Assembly: GCA_022652945.1 (NCBI GenBank)
Contig: JALCRV010000006.1
Location: 1-64,000, forward strand
From: Bacilli bacterium
GTDB taxonomy: Bacteria > Bacillota_I > Bacilli_A > RFN20 > CAG-288
DNA: 64,000 nt
Direction: 5' to 3'
A program made the translations under genes and the position numbers. The notes below the pieces were generated by a model. The model saw only the letters and a list, made by a program, of their open reading frames with translations. It was not told where the DNA came from and made no database searches. Positions 7,936-17,673 of this stretch are shown here, in pieces; within the stretch, counting starts at the first letter, position 1, and the number at the start of each line of letters is the position of its first letter.

Positions 7936-7980
7936 CTCCCAAACGTGTTTTTCTCCTTTAAAAAAGGGACTTTTAGCCCT

Positions 7981-8009
7981 TTTAAAAAGGGGTGTATAGG
8001 TATTATAAT
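7981..8009 (+). promoter_or_regulatory. Promoter of the membrane-peptide/ruvAB operon
   Basis: TTTAAA (7981-7986), 17 bases, then TATAAT (8004-8009). Transcription would begin near 8016, leaving only about 11 bases before the small ORF at 8027. Confidence 0.6.
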
Positions 8010-8026
8010 AATCGCGGTAAGAACAA

Positions 8027-8122
8027 ATGGAAAATACACTTCTTAGCAAGCTGACCTTAGGGTTGATTATCGGAGTAATTTTTCTCGCTTTGTTTTTTAC
8101 TAGCCTGATCATTATCGGTTAG
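8027..8122 (+). CDS. 31-residue single-span membrane peptide upstream of ruvA
   Basis: An ATG-TAG frame begins MENTLLSKLTLG and continues as an almost unbroken hydrophobic run (IIGVIFLALFFTSLIIIG) to the C-terminus, a typical one-helix membrane microprotein with a short polar N-terminus. It lies between a good promoter and ruvA; its TAG stop overlaps the TAGGAG ribosome site of ruvA, suggesting translational coupling. No strong ribosome site precedes it and the leader is very short. It could be a real microprotein or a leader peptide controlling ruvAB translation. I do not recognise a family. Confidence 0.5.
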   Translation: MENTLLSKLTLGLIIGVIFLALFFTSLIIIG

Positions 8123-8131
8123 GAGCTCATC

Positions 8132-8704
8132 ATGTATTTTTATTTAAAAGGCGAGATTGCCCTCCATCAGAAAAATTCCATCGTCATCGATGTGAACGGT
8201 GTCGGTTATCAAGTCATGGTCTCCCATCCGGAGGATTATCCGATCGGGGAGAGAATGCTGGTCTACACTTTCTTTTTCGTGAGGGAAGACGATCAGTTCC
8301 TCGTCGGGTTTAAGACCTTTGAGGAAAAGATGTTGTTCGCTAAATTGATCTCTGTTAAAGGCGTCGGCCCCAAGACCGCTATCGCGGCCTTAGGTTCTTC
8401 CTCACCGGAGAAGCTGGCGGAAGCTATCAATAACTCCAATTTGCTTTATCTTACTTCGCTTAACGGAGTCGGCAATAAAGCCGCTTCCCAGATCATCCTT
8501 GATTTAAGAGGGAAGATCACCCTTTATGAAACCAAGACCGGCGATGAAGAACTCGATGATGCCTTAGAAGGGCTGAAGAGTTTCGGCTTCTCTAAAAAAG
8601 AAATCACCGATGCCTTATCTAAAATTCCTGAAAGGGGGCTTAAAGCCTCGGATTATATCTCTAGGGCTTTAGTCTTTCTCTCCCATCCGCGGGAGGTTAA
8701 ATGA
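8132..8704 (+). CDS. ruvA: Holliday junction DNA helicase subunit RuvA
   Basis: Tetrameric RuvA binds Holliday junctions and loads the RuvB motor for branch migration. The 190-residue protein has the N-terminal OB domain (1-63, beginning MYFYLKGEI), tandem helix-hairpin-helix motifs (VKGVGPKTA near residue 73 and LNGVGNKAA near residue 110) and a small C-terminal RuvB-binding domain (about 140-190). A TAGGAG site supports the start. It overlaps ruvB by four bases (ATGA). Confidence 0.96.
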   Translation: MYFYLKGEIALHQKNSIVIDVNGVGYQVMVSHPEDYPIGERMLVYTFFFVREDDQFLVGFKTFEEKMLFAKLISVKGVGPKTAIAALGSSSPEKLAEAINNSNLLYLTSLNGVGNKAASQIILDLRGKITLYETKTGDEELDDALEGLKSFGFSKKEITDALSKIPERGLKASDYISRALVFLSHPREVK

Positions 8705-9729
8705 GCCAGGAAGAGCAGAAACCCTTACGCGACTCTCTACTAACACCTTCCGATGAGGTAGATGTCTCTTTAAGACCGTCCACTTTAAAAGAATATATCG
8801 GGCAGGATGCCATCAAAAAAGACCTGAGCGTTTATATCAAAGCCGCCTTATTAAGGGAAGAACCACTCGATCACGTGCTTTTATATGGCCCGCCGGGACT
8901 AGGGAAAACAACTCTAGCCTACATCATCGCTAACGAGATGCATTCCTCTTTAAAAATGGTAAATGGCCCTTCTTTGGAACGGACGGGTGATTTAGCTTCC
9001 ATCCTCGCTTCCTTAGCTCCGGGTGATGTCCTTTTTATCGATGAAATCCATAGGGTACCTTCCGCGGTCGAAGAAGTCATGTACTCGGCGATGGAAGACT
9101 TCTCCTTATCGGTCGTGGTCGGAAGGGATGCGGAAGCGAGAACTATCAACGTCAAACTCCCGCCTTTCACTTTGATCGGAGCGACGACCCAGGCCGGCTT
9201 ATTATCTTCGCCGTTAAGAGACCGTTTTGGGATTAACGGTCACTTTGATTATTACGATGAGGAGTCATTGATGGAGATTATTTTCCGTACCTCGCGGGTC
9301 TTGAATTTCCCGATTTCCACCCAGGCGGCTTATATGATCGCCGCACGAAGCCGGGGAACACCAAGGATCGCTAACCGGTTATTCCGCCGTATCAGGGATT
9401 TTGCCACTATTAACGCCTCACCGATCATCGAAGAAAAAGATGCCAAGGCTGCCTTTAAGCAACTCGGAATCGATGAAATCGGACTCGATGAAGTCGATAG
9501 GGAATACCTTTTAGCCTTGATTGAAAGATATAATGGGCACCCGACCGGGGTAACCAATATTGCTTTAGCCATCGGAGAAGATGCTAATAACCTCGTCGAT
9601 GTCTATGAACCCTACCTTGTGAAGATCGGGATGCTTAATCGGACGTCAAGAGGAAGAGTGGCGACGAAGAAGGCTTATGACCATCTCGGGCTCTCAAGTA
9701 AGTACCAAGGGCAAGATAAAATCGTCTGA
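8701..9729 (+). CDS. ruvB: Holliday junction branch-migration ATPase RuvB
   Basis: The hexameric AAA+ motor of RuvAB. Walker A GPPGLGKT is at residues 63-70, Walker B with DEIHR is near residue 113, sensor 1 is the GATTQAG stretch and the arginine-finger region is SPLRDRFG. The C-terminal winged-helix domain holds [10 protein letters not shown] and TSRGRVAT. At 342 residues it has normal length. The stop is TGA, evidence that TGA is not a sense codon here. No clear terminator follows. Confidence 0.97.
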   Translation: MSQEEQKPLRDSLLTPSDEVDVSLRPSTLKEYIGQDAIKKDLSVYIKAALLREEPLDHVLLYGPPGLGKTTLAYIIANEMHSSLKMVNGPSLERTGDLASILASLAPGDVLFIDEIHRVPSAVEEVMYSAMEDFSLSVVVGRDAEARTINVKLPPFTLIGATTQAGLLSSPLRDRFGINGHFDYYDEESLMEIIFRTSRVLNFPISTQAAYMIAARSRGTPRIANRLFRRIRDFATINASPIIEEKDAKAAFKQLGIDEIGLDEVDREYLLALIERYNGHPTGVTNIALAIGEDANNLVDVYEPYLVKIGMLNRTSRGRVATKKAYDHLGLSSKYQGQDKIV

Positions 9730-9875
9730 GTTTTCCTATATGTTTAATATATATAATATATTATCTTGCTATCCTAGGCTTAAAATGGTAAAGTTAATAT
9801 CGTGAAAATAGGCGTTTTTATGGACGCTTGATTTAGTTCCCCGACATTATTGAAAAGGGGATGGAAAGGGATCAT

Positions 9876-12344
9876 ATGAGAAGATTCTGGGCATTTATAA
9901 TCATGGTAGCCTCCTTGCTAGTCATGGTTTTGTTTAACGTCCAAGCTGTCTACCAGGCCAATAACCTTTCGTTGGAGTACGACGGCGGCACGGAAGTCGT
10001 CTTGAAACTCACGAAAAGAACTGAAGGGGAAGGGCTTGATGAAAAAGACATTTCCTCGAAGATCGCGGGCCGTCTAGATGAAGCGGGAGCGAGAAACTCC
10101 TTAGTCCGCATCGTCTTAGATGATTCCGATTCCGGGTACGCCAGAATCTCCTTAGCGGGGAAGACGGCTTCCGCCATCGATAATATCGTCAGAGTCGTGA
10201 AAGCTAATCGCCCCTTGACCTTTACGACGGCGACTGATTACGAAGTCTCCGGAGAGAATATCTTCGGCGATAAAGATCCGGCTCAATTGAAATTTAACGG
10301 CACGACTCCGGTCGTCTGCCTCAATGTCGGTAAGACTGATCAGTGGGATACTTTGACCGGGAAGGCCAAAGAAGCCACCGATACCGCTGTTCAAACCAAA
10401 ATCTATCTCTGGCAGAATAAAGCCGAGACGGATAATTATGAAAATAGCTTAGGGAAAGATAAGAGAAGCGAGATCACTAAAAAGATCATCGCGACTCTGG
10501 ACACTTCTAACTACACGACCAATAACGATGAAAACTACATCACCGTCGCTAACGATGAGAACGGTGCCGCCTTCACTATCGCTTCCGCTCGTGCTTATGT
10601 GAACGCCAGAAATTCAGCTGATTACGGCTTCGATATCGATTACTTATATGAAAACCTGATCGTCGCGACTTATCCTGCTAACGCGATGATGTCCTCGTTA
10701 ATCGGAACTCTGGTTGGCTTAGTCTTGCTTTTTATTGGTCTGGTCTTAGCCTATAAAGTCTCCGGCGCAATCGAAGGATTGACAATTACCATGGGGACGA
10801 TGTTCACCATGCTGATCGCTAATTTCCTCGGGTTTGAATTCACGCCGATCACGATCCTTGCTGCGATTACCGGTATCCTTCTTAGCGTATTCATCATCAC
10901 TAACTACCTCGAAAGAGTTAAAGAAGAAGTCAGCCGTGGCAAGTCTCCGGAAAAAGCCAATTACGATGGCTATCGGAAAGCCTTCGCGGTGACTCTTGAA
11001 TCTTCCGCGTTCGTCTTCTTTGTCGCTCTGTTGGTCTTCTTAACGGGCCAGGGGCTTTTAAAGACCTTCGCTGGTATTCTGATGATTTCCGCTTTGATGA
11101 GCTTCTTAGTCGTCAATTACTTCACAAAGTGGCTCATGTACTGGCTTACGACTTCTACTGCTTTCGCTAAGAGCGAAAAATTCTTCGGGCTCTCCGAGGA
11201 ACCGAAGCTGATGAAGGCTTTGAAGGAAAAGTCTTCGACGATCCAAGAAGGCAAAATGAAGAAGAAAAAGAATCTCTCCTTCATCTATGCCGGTGTCGTC
11301 CTGCTCTTATGCTTAGGTGGCTTCTTAGGCTCCGGGTTAATCAATGGCTCGGATAAAATCTTCAATAACTCCGGCGATTACGCTGATCAGACTCGCGTCA
11401 ACATCACCTACATGACTTTAAGGACAATCTCGGATGAAGAGAGCTACGTGAAGATCTCCGATTTCGAAGATGATGTCTGCGATAAGCAGAAGATCTTCCC
11501 TAAAGACAATATCGTCTCCTATACCTTTAACCGCCTGGAGACTGAGGATGATAACAAGGTCGAGACTTATACGGTTTATATCTCCTTGCTCTTGAATACG
11601 AAATTGACCGATGATCAGTTCCAGGCCCTTGATACTTATTTCCAGGGTGGAACGGATCTGAATATGATTCCGACTTCCTATCCGACGGATTACACCGCTT
11701 CGACCAAAGTCAATCAGGACATCTCCTATTCTGGAAAGATCATCCACGATAATTTCTGGGCTTACTTAGCGATCGGTCTGATTCCGGCTTTCACCTTCGT
11801 CTTCTTCCTTGTCGTCCACGGCCTCTATGCGGCTTTGGCGGCTGGGTTAGAACAGGGGTTGGTCTTCGGACTCGGGATGGGCTTATTAGCTGCTTGCCGT
11901 CTGCCTTTTAATTCCACCTCCCTTTACGGAGTGATGGCTCTGCTCTTTATATCTTCGATCGCCATGCTGCCTCTATTCTGCCGCTACCGGGAAGCTAAAC
12001 GCGACTCGGCGACTAAGCTTCCTTCCTTGGAGCAGAGAAGCGAATTCTTGACGGTGGCTTCTAAGAGCGCTTTAATCCCGGTTGGGACTTTGCTTTGTGG
12101 AACTATCCTCTTATTGGTGGGGCTTTTAGCTTCCTGCGGAGATAGTCTTTTATCGATGTGTGTCATCGGCTTGGTTTTGGCTCTATTCAGTCTTTATTTC
12201 ACCCTCGATGTCCTTCCTTACGATTATCTCTTCTTCGTCGATTTAATCCGTTTACGTCCGCTTAGACTTAATCGCACCCATAAAAAACTTGAAGTCAATA
12301 AGAACGAGCCGCACGAAACGATTATCCCGGGTATCAACGACTAA
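9876..12344 (+). CDS. secDF: SecDF fusion, proton-driven protein-export accessory subunit
   Basis: SecDF uses the proton gradient to pull proteins from the SecYEG channel. SecD and SecF are fused, as in Bacillus. A first membrane span (about 4-24) leads into an external P1 domain (with EYDGGTEVVLKL, a variant of the SecD LDLxGG motif). Five more spans follow (about 269-425), then the SecF half with a span near 466-487, a second external domain, and five spans (about 626-790). The ATG at 9876 is chosen because AAAGGG lies five bases upstream; the ATG at 9861 has its purine stretch too close. The SecF external domain is small and divergent. Confidence 0.9.
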   Translation: MRRFWAFIIMVASLLVMVLFNVQAVYQANNLSLEYDGGTEVVLKLTKRTEGEGLDEKDISSKIAGRLDEAGARNSLVRIVLDDSDSGYARISLAGKTASAIDNIVRVVKANRPLTFTTATDYEVSGENIFGDKDPAQLKFNGTTPVVCLNVGKTDQWDTLTGKAKEATDTAVQTKIYLWQNKAETDNYENSLGKDKRSEITKKIIATLDTSNYTTNNDENYITVANDENGAAFTIASARAYVNARNSADYGFDIDYLYENLIVATYPANAMMSSLIGTLVGLVLLFIGLVLAYKVSGAIEGLTITMGTMFTMLIANFLGFEFTPITILAAITGILLSVFIITNYLERVKEEVSRGKSPEKANYDGYRKAFAVTLESSAFVFFVALLVFLTGQGLLKTFAGILMISALMSFLVVNYFTKWLMYWLTTSTAFAKSEKFFGLSEEPKLMKALKEKSSTIQEGKMKKKKNLSFIYAGVVLLLCLGGFLGSGLINGSDKIFNNSGDYADQTRVNITYMTLRTISDEESYVKISDFEDDVCDKQKIFPKDNIVSYTFNRLETEDDNKVETYTVYISLLLNTKLTDDQFQALDTYFQGGTDLNMIPTSYPTDYTASTKVNQDISYSGKIIHDNFWAYLAIGLIPAFTFVFFLVVHGLYAALAAGLEQGLVFGLGMGLLAACRLPFNSTSLYGVMALLFISSIAMLPLFCRYREAKRDSATKLPSLEQRSEFLTVASKSALIPVGTLLCGTILLLVGLLASCGDSLLSMCVIGLVLALFSLYFTLDVLPYDYLFFVDLIRLRPLRLNRTHKKLEVNKNEPHETIIPGIND

Positions 12345-12351
12345 GGCTTTA

Positions 12352-13947
12352 ATGGATTTATATTCGCGTTTATTAGCCTTTTATCAGCTCGATGCTAAAT
12401 CCCTTTCTGAGCGTCAACTCCAGGGGGATCTGTCTTTGATTCCTTCCCCTTTAGAGACGTTTAAAGGCATGAAAGAAGCGCTGGGGCTTATCAGGAAACA
12501 TTTAGAGAGTAAAGACAAGATTGTCATTTATGGTGACTATGATGTCGATGGAATGACTTCCACGGCGATTTTAGTGAAGATGTTTAATAAGTCCGGGGTC
12601 AACCCGGGCTTTTTTATCCCCTCAAGATATCATAACGGTTACGGCTTAAATCGAGAGATGGTCGAACAGTTCGCCTTAAAAGGATATAAATTATTGCTCA
12701 CCATCGATAACGGCATCTCCGCTTATGAAGGCATCAAAGCAGCCAAGGAAGCTGGGATGGATGTCTTGGTAATCGATCACCATGCGCTCGAAGATAAATT
12801 GCCGGAGGCGGATTTAATTATCCACCCGGCTTTATCGGGAGGATACGTCGATTACAATATCTCGGCGGCTTGTTTGGCATTCCTACTTGACTACGCCTTC
12901 TATCAAAAAGCCGACCCTTATCAGGCTTTAGAAGCGGGGATTGCGGTCTTCTCCGATGCCATGCCTTTAAAAGGCATCAATCTGACCTTAGCGGAATTTA
13001 GTTTAGCTCAGTTAAAAGAAGGTAAATATCCCCAGTTCAATTTTCTCTTAAATGGCCCTAAAGACTTCGTTTCTTCGAAAGATATCTCCTTTTCTATAGT
13101 AGCTCCTTTAAATGCCTTAGGCAGGGTGGATATCGGAATCAAGAATAATGACGGGGTCAGATTCTTACTGGCCCAAAAGCAGGAAGATATCGAAGAATAC
13201 GGACGTTTTATTCTCGATAACTCCCTATCGAAAAAAAGAAAGGCTTCCTATCTAAAAGAAACCTTATTTAATGACCCGAGAGAAAAAGACCAACCCTTGA
13301 TTATCATTTATAATCCCGAGATGGAAATCGGTTTAGCGGGGGCGGCTTGCTCCTCTTTAGCTGAAAAAGAACATAAGCCGGTCATCGTCTTCTCGAAAGT
13401 CCAAGGGGAAGAAGGAAAACTCGTAGGCTCCGGACGAGCCCCGAGCGGATTTGATCTATTTAGCTTAGTCAGTAAATTCAAAGACTCCTACCTGGCTTTC
13501 GGCGGGCATAAGGAAGCTTTGGGATTGACCATTAAGGAAACTGACTTAGAAAGCTTTAAAAAGAAAATCAATGAGGAATTGAAGACTCATGAAGTTAAAG
13601 TACCAAACGAAAGAGCGCTTTTGATCAATAACGATGACTTTTCCTTTTCCTCCTTGAAGGCTATCAGGATGTTCGAACCCTTCGGAACCGATTTTAAAGA
13701 ACCCTTATTCGCTTACTGGCTTTCCAAAGAGAGACTTGCTTTTTCCAGGGACGGCAAACATCTGATCGTCTATCTTAATCAGGAAGCTGGCGTGGTGGCT
13801 TTTAATGTCGATTTAACTCTTTTTAATTCAGATGGACCTTTCCTTCTTTTAGGGAATTTAGAGGAAGATAACTTTAACGGAAGGAAAAAAGTCCGCTTTA
13901 ATACTTCTAAAGTCATCCTCGACCCCTCGAAAGTTGATCTTTTCTAA
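12352..13947 (+). CDS. recJ: RecJ-type single-stranded-DNA exonuclease (DHH/DHHA1)
   Basis: A 5'-3' exonuclease used in recombination and repair. DHH motif I is GDYDVDGMTS with D62, D64 and D66; the name motif DHH is at 142-144; the DHHA1 domain has GSGRAPSGFDL and AFGGHKEALG near residues 360-390. The ATG at 12352 (TAAGG upstream) is preferred over an in-frame start inside secDF. At 531 residues it is shorter than B. subtilis RecJ and appears to lack the extra C-terminal domain. It follows secDF by seven bases, the same secDF-recJ order as in Bacillus. Confidence 0.9.
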   Translation: MDLYSRLLAFYQLDAKSLSERQLQGDLSLIPSPLETFKGMKEALGLIRKHLESKDKIVIYGDYDVDGMTSTAILVKMFNKSGVNPGFFIPSRYHNGYGLNREMVEQFALKGYKLLLTIDNGISAYEGIKAAKEAGMDVLVIDHHALEDKLPEADLIIHPALSGGYVDYNISAACLAFLLDYAFYQKADPYQALEAGIAVFSDAMPLKGINLTLAEFSLAQLKEGKYPQFNFLLNGPKDFVSSKDISFSIVAPLNALGRVDIGIKNNDGVRFLLAQKQEDIEEYGRFILDNSLSKKRKASYLKETLFNDPREKDQPLIIIYNPEMEIGLAGAACSSLAEKEHKPVIVFSKVQGEEGKLVGSGRAPSGFDLFSLVSKFKDSYLAFGGHKEALGLTIKETDLESFKKKINEELKTHEVKVPNERALLINNDDFSFSSLKAIRMFEPFGTDFKEPLFAYWLSKERLAFSRDGKHLIVYLNQEAGVVAFNVDLTLFNSDGPFLLLGNLEEDNFNGRKKVRFNTSKVILDPSKVDLF

Positions 13948-14000
13948 AAAAAAGTGGCTTAACACTGGTTACTCGTATTCATTTAATCTCTTTTTTCTAA

Positions 14001-14006
14001 TATAAT
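14001..14006 (+). promoter_or_regulatory. -10 box upstream of ftsA
   Basis: A consensus TATAAT lies 33 bases before the ftsA start; the -35 region (TTCATT at 13978-13983, 17-base spacing) is poor. It would drive ftsA-ftsZ and possibly pheST. Confidence 0.5.
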
Positions 14007-14039
14007 AATAACTACTTAAAGGATTTCCTTAAGGAACAT

Positions 14040-15293
14040 ATGGATAAACCGATAGCGGCCCTCGAAATAACCTCCACGGGCATCAAACTAGTCGTAGGTT
14101 ACGTCTATCATCACCTTGTCTATATTTTGCATGCTTTGGAGTCGGACCGGGCCCGTCTATTCCAAGGGCAGATCACCGACGCTGAAGAAATGTCCCACGC
14201 CATCAGAGAATTGATCCTCTCCGCGGAAAAGACGCTGGGTATTTCTCTGGAATCTGTCGTTTTAGGCTTGCCGAGTCTAGATTTAAATGTCGTCCAAGCC
14301 CGCGAGGAAACCACGACCACCGATCCGGAATCCCACGTCCAGCTCTTCGATGGTTCGAATTGCTTAGCGATGCTGCAGAAACAGAAAACCGATGAAGAAG
14401 GGAAGAAAGTCGTCGTCGACGTGGTCCCTTATCAATATATCCTCGATAAAAATGAGACTTTCACCTCCTTCCCGCTGGCTAAAGTCTCATCTACTCTGGC
14501 CATGGCCGCCGATGTGGAGATCATGGATGGCTTATTGGTTAAATCCTTCTCCAAAGCGGTCACCGATGCGGGGCTGAGAATCGATAAGTTAGTTAACGTC
14601 ACCAATGCCGCCGTGAAATATATCTGCTCATTCCAGAAGTCGTATTCGGAATATGTCTATCTGGATATCGGGGCGAAACTTACGACTTTAGGTTATGCCT
14701 ACGATGGTCGTTTATACCGGGCGGAGACGATTAATTTCGGCTCGGATCTGATCAGCGAGAATCTGGCGAAAGATTTTTCAATCAGCTTAGAAGAGGCTGA
14801 AAGGCTTAAATGCACCTACGGGATTTCTAAAGATCCTTCCTTTAGTTTCGAGGCGGTTAAGGGTGTTAAAGTCTCCCAGATTGCTGCTTCGATCTCGAAG
14901 ACCTTGCAGATTCTGACCGATAAAGTCAACGCCTTTAATCTGACGATCGATTCTTCCGCCAGGAACTTATTTATCGTTTCCGGGGGCGGGGGAGATCTTA
15001 ACGGCTTAGATACTTATCTTTCTAAAGCGTTCCAGAATCGCATTCTCCTTTTTACCCCGACTTGTTACGGGGCCAGGAGCAAGCGATTTACTAATTGCGT
15101 GTCTTTGATCGCTTACTATGCGGGCTACGAGATCAAGACCAGCCCGAATCGGCCTGTCGATCTGACCTTGACGAGGATCAGCGGAAAAGTCATATCGGAT
15201 AATGATAAAGGCGATCTTACCAGACTTAATCAGAATAAAGACGACAATGTCAAAAAAGCCCCGGCCAAAGATCCTGGGGAAGAAGAGTTATAG
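14040..15293 (+). CDS. ftsA: Divergent cell-division protein FtsA (actin-like)
   Basis: FtsA normally tethers FtsZ filaments to the membrane. The 417-residue protein has the actin-like layout: phosphate-1 region ALEITSTGIK (the family has LDIGT, so the Asp is Glu here), a 1C/SHS2-like insertion (about 80-170), phosphate-2 YLDIGAKLTTLG near residue 205 and adenosine motif VSGGGGDLNG near residue 317. It sits 10 bases before ftsZ. The C-terminal 40 residues are polar and acidic, ending PAKDPGEEEL, with no amphipathic membrane-targeting helix as in typical FtsA. ATP binding and membrane binding may therefore be altered. Confidence 0.85.
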   Translation: MDKPIAALEITSTGIKLVVGYVYHHLVYILHALESDRARLFQGQITDAEEMSHAIRELILSAEKTLGISLESVVLGLPSLDLNVVQAREETTTTDPESHVQLFDGSNCLAMLQKQKTDEEGKKVVVDVVPYQYILDKNETFTSFPLAKVSSTLAMAADVEIMDGLLVKSFSKAVTDAGLRIDKLVNVTNAAVKYICSFQKSYSEYVYLDIGAKLTTLGYAYDGRLYRAETINFGSDLISENLAKDFSISLEEAERLKCTYGISKDPSFSFEAVKGVKVSQIAASISKTLQILTDKVNAFNLTIDSSARNLFIVSGGGGDLNGLDTYLSKAFQNRILLFTPTCYGARSKRFTNCVSLIAYYAGYEIKTSPNRPVDLTLTRISGKVISDNDKGDLTRLNQNKDDNVKKAPAKDPGEEEL

Positions 15294-15303
15294 GAGGTAA
15301 GGT

Positions 15304-16629
15304 ATGGCAATCAATTTGGATGCGTTTGAATCCTATGTCAAAATACTCGTCATCGGTGTCGGTGGCGGCGGTTCGAACGCCGTGAATGAAATGGTGGAAG
15401 ATGGATTGAAAAACATCGACTTCTGGGTCTTCAATACCGATGCGCAGGCTTTAGCTACCTCTAAATCACCTAACCGTCTAGTTCTCGGTGAGAATGTCAC
15501 TAAAGGTTTAGGTGCGGGCGGGGAACCGGCGGTCGGAAAAGCGGCGGCTGAGGATTCCTTGCCACAGATTAAAGATATCTTAAAAGGCTACGATATGGTT
15601 TTTGTCGCGGCTGGTGAAGGCGGGGGAACGGGGACCGGGGCGAGCCCGGTCGTCGCGAAAGCCGCTAAAGAGATGGGAGCCTTAACGGTCGCCATCATCA
15701 CCAGACCCTTTACTTTTGAAGGAAATGCCAGAATCAAGAAGGCTACCGCGGGTATCGCCCAACTTAAGGATAACGTCGATTCTTTGATTATCGTCTCCAA
15801 CGATAAGTTGATGTTCATGAACGGGAAATCACCGATTAAAGATGCCTTCAATGAATCCGATAAAGTGCTGGCTCAGTCGGTGAAGACTATTACCGATCTG
15901 ATTTTGCTGCCGGGGATTATCAACCTCGATTTCGCCGATGTCAGAAATACCTTGAAGGATAAAGGACTCGCTCTGATCGGTTTTGGAACTGCGACGGGGC
16001 CTAATAAGGCCAAGGAAGCCGCGAATGCGGCTATTGCTTCGCCGCTTTTGGAAGCTTCAATCAAGGGAGCTAAATCTGCCATCGTCAATATCACCGGCGG
16101 AGATGGGGTGACTTTAAATGAAGCCCAGGAAGCGGTGAGATATATCACCGAAGTGGCCGGCGGGGATGTGAATATCATCTTCGGCGTCCAGATGAATCCG
16201 GAATTTGAGGATATGATGCTGGTGAGTGTCATCGCGACTGATTTCGGGGATGATACGAATCTTTTGGATAACGCTTCGATCATTACTTCTAGAGCTAATA
16301 AAAATCCGGAAGCGACGAGCTTCCAGACACCGACCAATCCTTCAGAAGCGGTTAATCCGGCTCAGGTCAGCCCGACCAAGACCGATTTTTCCGAAGATGA
16401 TGATATCCTTCCGGATTTCTTTGCCCAAACTGTGAAAAATAAGAGTGAAGAAAAAGAGGAAAACCAGACTAATGAAGAAGAAGATGAGACCCCTCTTCCC
16501 ACCCCGAAAGATCAGGTTGTCCAGCCGACTTTAGAGGAAGTTGTCGCCGCGGGCCAAGAAGAGAAAAAGGCGGAAGATACTAACCAAGTCCCGCCTGTTG
16601 AGACTAATAAAGAAAGCGAAAACAAATAA
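15304..16629 (+). CDS. ftsZ: Cell-division GTPase FtsZ with acidic C-terminal extension
   Basis: The tubulin-like GTPase that forms the division ring. The nucleotide-binding signature GGGTGTG is at 106-112 (preceded by Glu where Met is usual) and the catalytic T7 loop NLDFADV is at 207-213. The core ends near residue 320. The FtsA/SepF-binding tail peptide normally sits at the very end, but here its likely counterpart DDDILPDFFAQ lies near residues 365-375. A highly acidic tail of about 60 residues then ends in KESENK. An AGGAGG site precedes the start. Overall length is 441 residues. Confidence 0.96.
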   Translation: MAINLDAFESYVKILVIGVGGGGSNAVNEMVEDGLKNIDFWVFNTDAQALATSKSPNRLVLGENVTKGLGAGGEPAVGKAAAEDSLPQIKDILKGYDMVFVAAGEGGGTGTGASPVVAKAAKEMGALTVAIITRPFTFEGNARIKKATAGIAQLKDNVDSLIIVSNDKLMFMNGKSPIKDAFNESDKVLAQSVKTITDLILLPGIINLDFADVRNTLKDKGLALIGFGTATGPNKAKEAANAAIASPLLEASIKGAKSAIVNITGGDGVTLNEAQEAVRYITEVAGGDVNIIFGVQMNPEFEDMMLVSVIATDFGDDTNLLDNASIITSRANKNPEATSFQTPTNPSEAVNPAQVSPTKTDFSEDDDILPDFFAQTVKNKSEEKEENQTNEEEDETPLPTPKDQVVQPTLEEVVAAGQEEKKAEDTNQVPPVETNKESENK

Positions 16630-16634
16630 TATAT

Positions 16635-17669
16635 ATGTCAACTAATTTAGATGGGATTTATGCCCAAGCTGAAAAAGATGTCGCCCCGATTGATTCCCAC
16701 GATAAGCTCGCCGCTTTGAAGGCTGATTATCTGGGAGCTTCCTCGGCTTTAAAGCAGGCCTTTTTAGAGATTAAGACTCTCCCGAGCGATCAAAAAGGTG
16801 CCTTCGGGAAAAAGGTCAACGAAGTTAAGGTCCAGCTTGAAGCCCTTTTTATCCAGAAGGATAAAGAAATCACCGAAAAGGAAGCCAGAAAGAAAATCGA
16901 AGAAGAAAAAGACGATATCAGCTTACCGGGTCGCAATCACTTTAAAGGCGCCAAGCATCCTTGTCGCCTGATTGAAGATGATTTGACTCAGTTCTTTTTA
17001 GGGCTGGGGTATTCGGTAGCGGAAGGCAACGATGTCGAAAGCGATCTTTTTAATTTTGAGCTTGTCAATATCCCTAAAGACCACCCGGCTAGAGATATGC
17101 AGGATTCCTTTTATATCGATGATAATCTGCTTCTGCGTTCCCAGACATCCGGGGTCCAAGCCCACGTGATGCAGGAGAGAAAAGGCATCGGTCCGATTAA
17201 AATCATCTGCCCGGGGAAGACTTACCGTCGCGATGATGATGATTTGACCCATTCCCATCAGTTCTCCCAGTGCGAAGGTCTGGTGGTAAGCGAAGATGCT
17301 TCCATGGGCATGCTGATGGAGACTTTGACTTTGATGATGAGGCATTTCTTCGGAGAGAAGAGAGAAGTCCGTTTCCGTCCGTCTTTCTTCCCGTTCACTG
17401 AACCCTCGATCGAAGTGGATGTTTCCTGTTTTAACTGCTCGGGGAAAGGTTGCCCGATGTGCAAGAACACGGGCTGGATCGAAGTCCTCGGAGCGGGGAT
17501 GGTGCATCCTAATGTCTTAAGGCTTAATGGGTTTGATCCGGAGAAGTATCAGGGGTTTGCCTTCGGTGTCGGGTTAGAAAGAATCGCGATGCTGAAATAC
17601 GGGATCGACGATATCAGAAAGCTGTTCCTTTCCGATACCAGCTTCCTTAAGCAGTTCAGAAAGGAATAA
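16635..17669 (+). CDS. pheS: Phenylalanyl-tRNA synthetase alpha subunit
   Basis: The catalytic subunit of the class II (alpha-beta)2 enzyme. An N-terminal coiled coil (about 1-95) is followed by the core with motif 2 PGKTYRRDDDD near residue 195 and motif 3 GFAFGVGLERIAML near residue 310. It keeps a four-Cys patch, CFNCSGKGCPMC, near residues 264-275. No ribosome site is visible in the five bases after ftsZ, so translation may be coupled to ftsZ. The ftsZ-pheST linkage is not the common arrangement. Confidence 0.97.
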   Translation: MSTNLDGIYAQAEKDVAPIDSHDKLAALKADYLGASSALKQAFLEIKTLPSDQKGAFGKKVNEVKVQLEALFIQKDKEITEKEARKKIEEEKDDISLPGRNHFKGAKHPCRLIEDDLTQFFLGLGYSVAEGNDVESDLFNFELVNIPKDHPARDMQDSFYIDDNLLLRSQTSGVQAHVMQERKGIGPIKIICPGKTYRRDDDDLTHSHQFSQCEGLVVSEDASMGMLMETLTLMMRHFFGEKREVRFRPSFFPFTEPSIEVDVSCFNCSGKGCPMCKNTGWIEVLGAGMVHPNVLRLNGFDPEKYQGFAFGVGLERIAMLKYGIDDIRKLFLSDTSFLKQFRKE

Positions 17670-17673
17670 GGTT

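Noticed and set aside
15873-16337. 154-residue minus-strand frame inside ftsZ
   Set aside because: Shadow of ftsZ; low-complexity Ala/Ser composition and no ribosome site.
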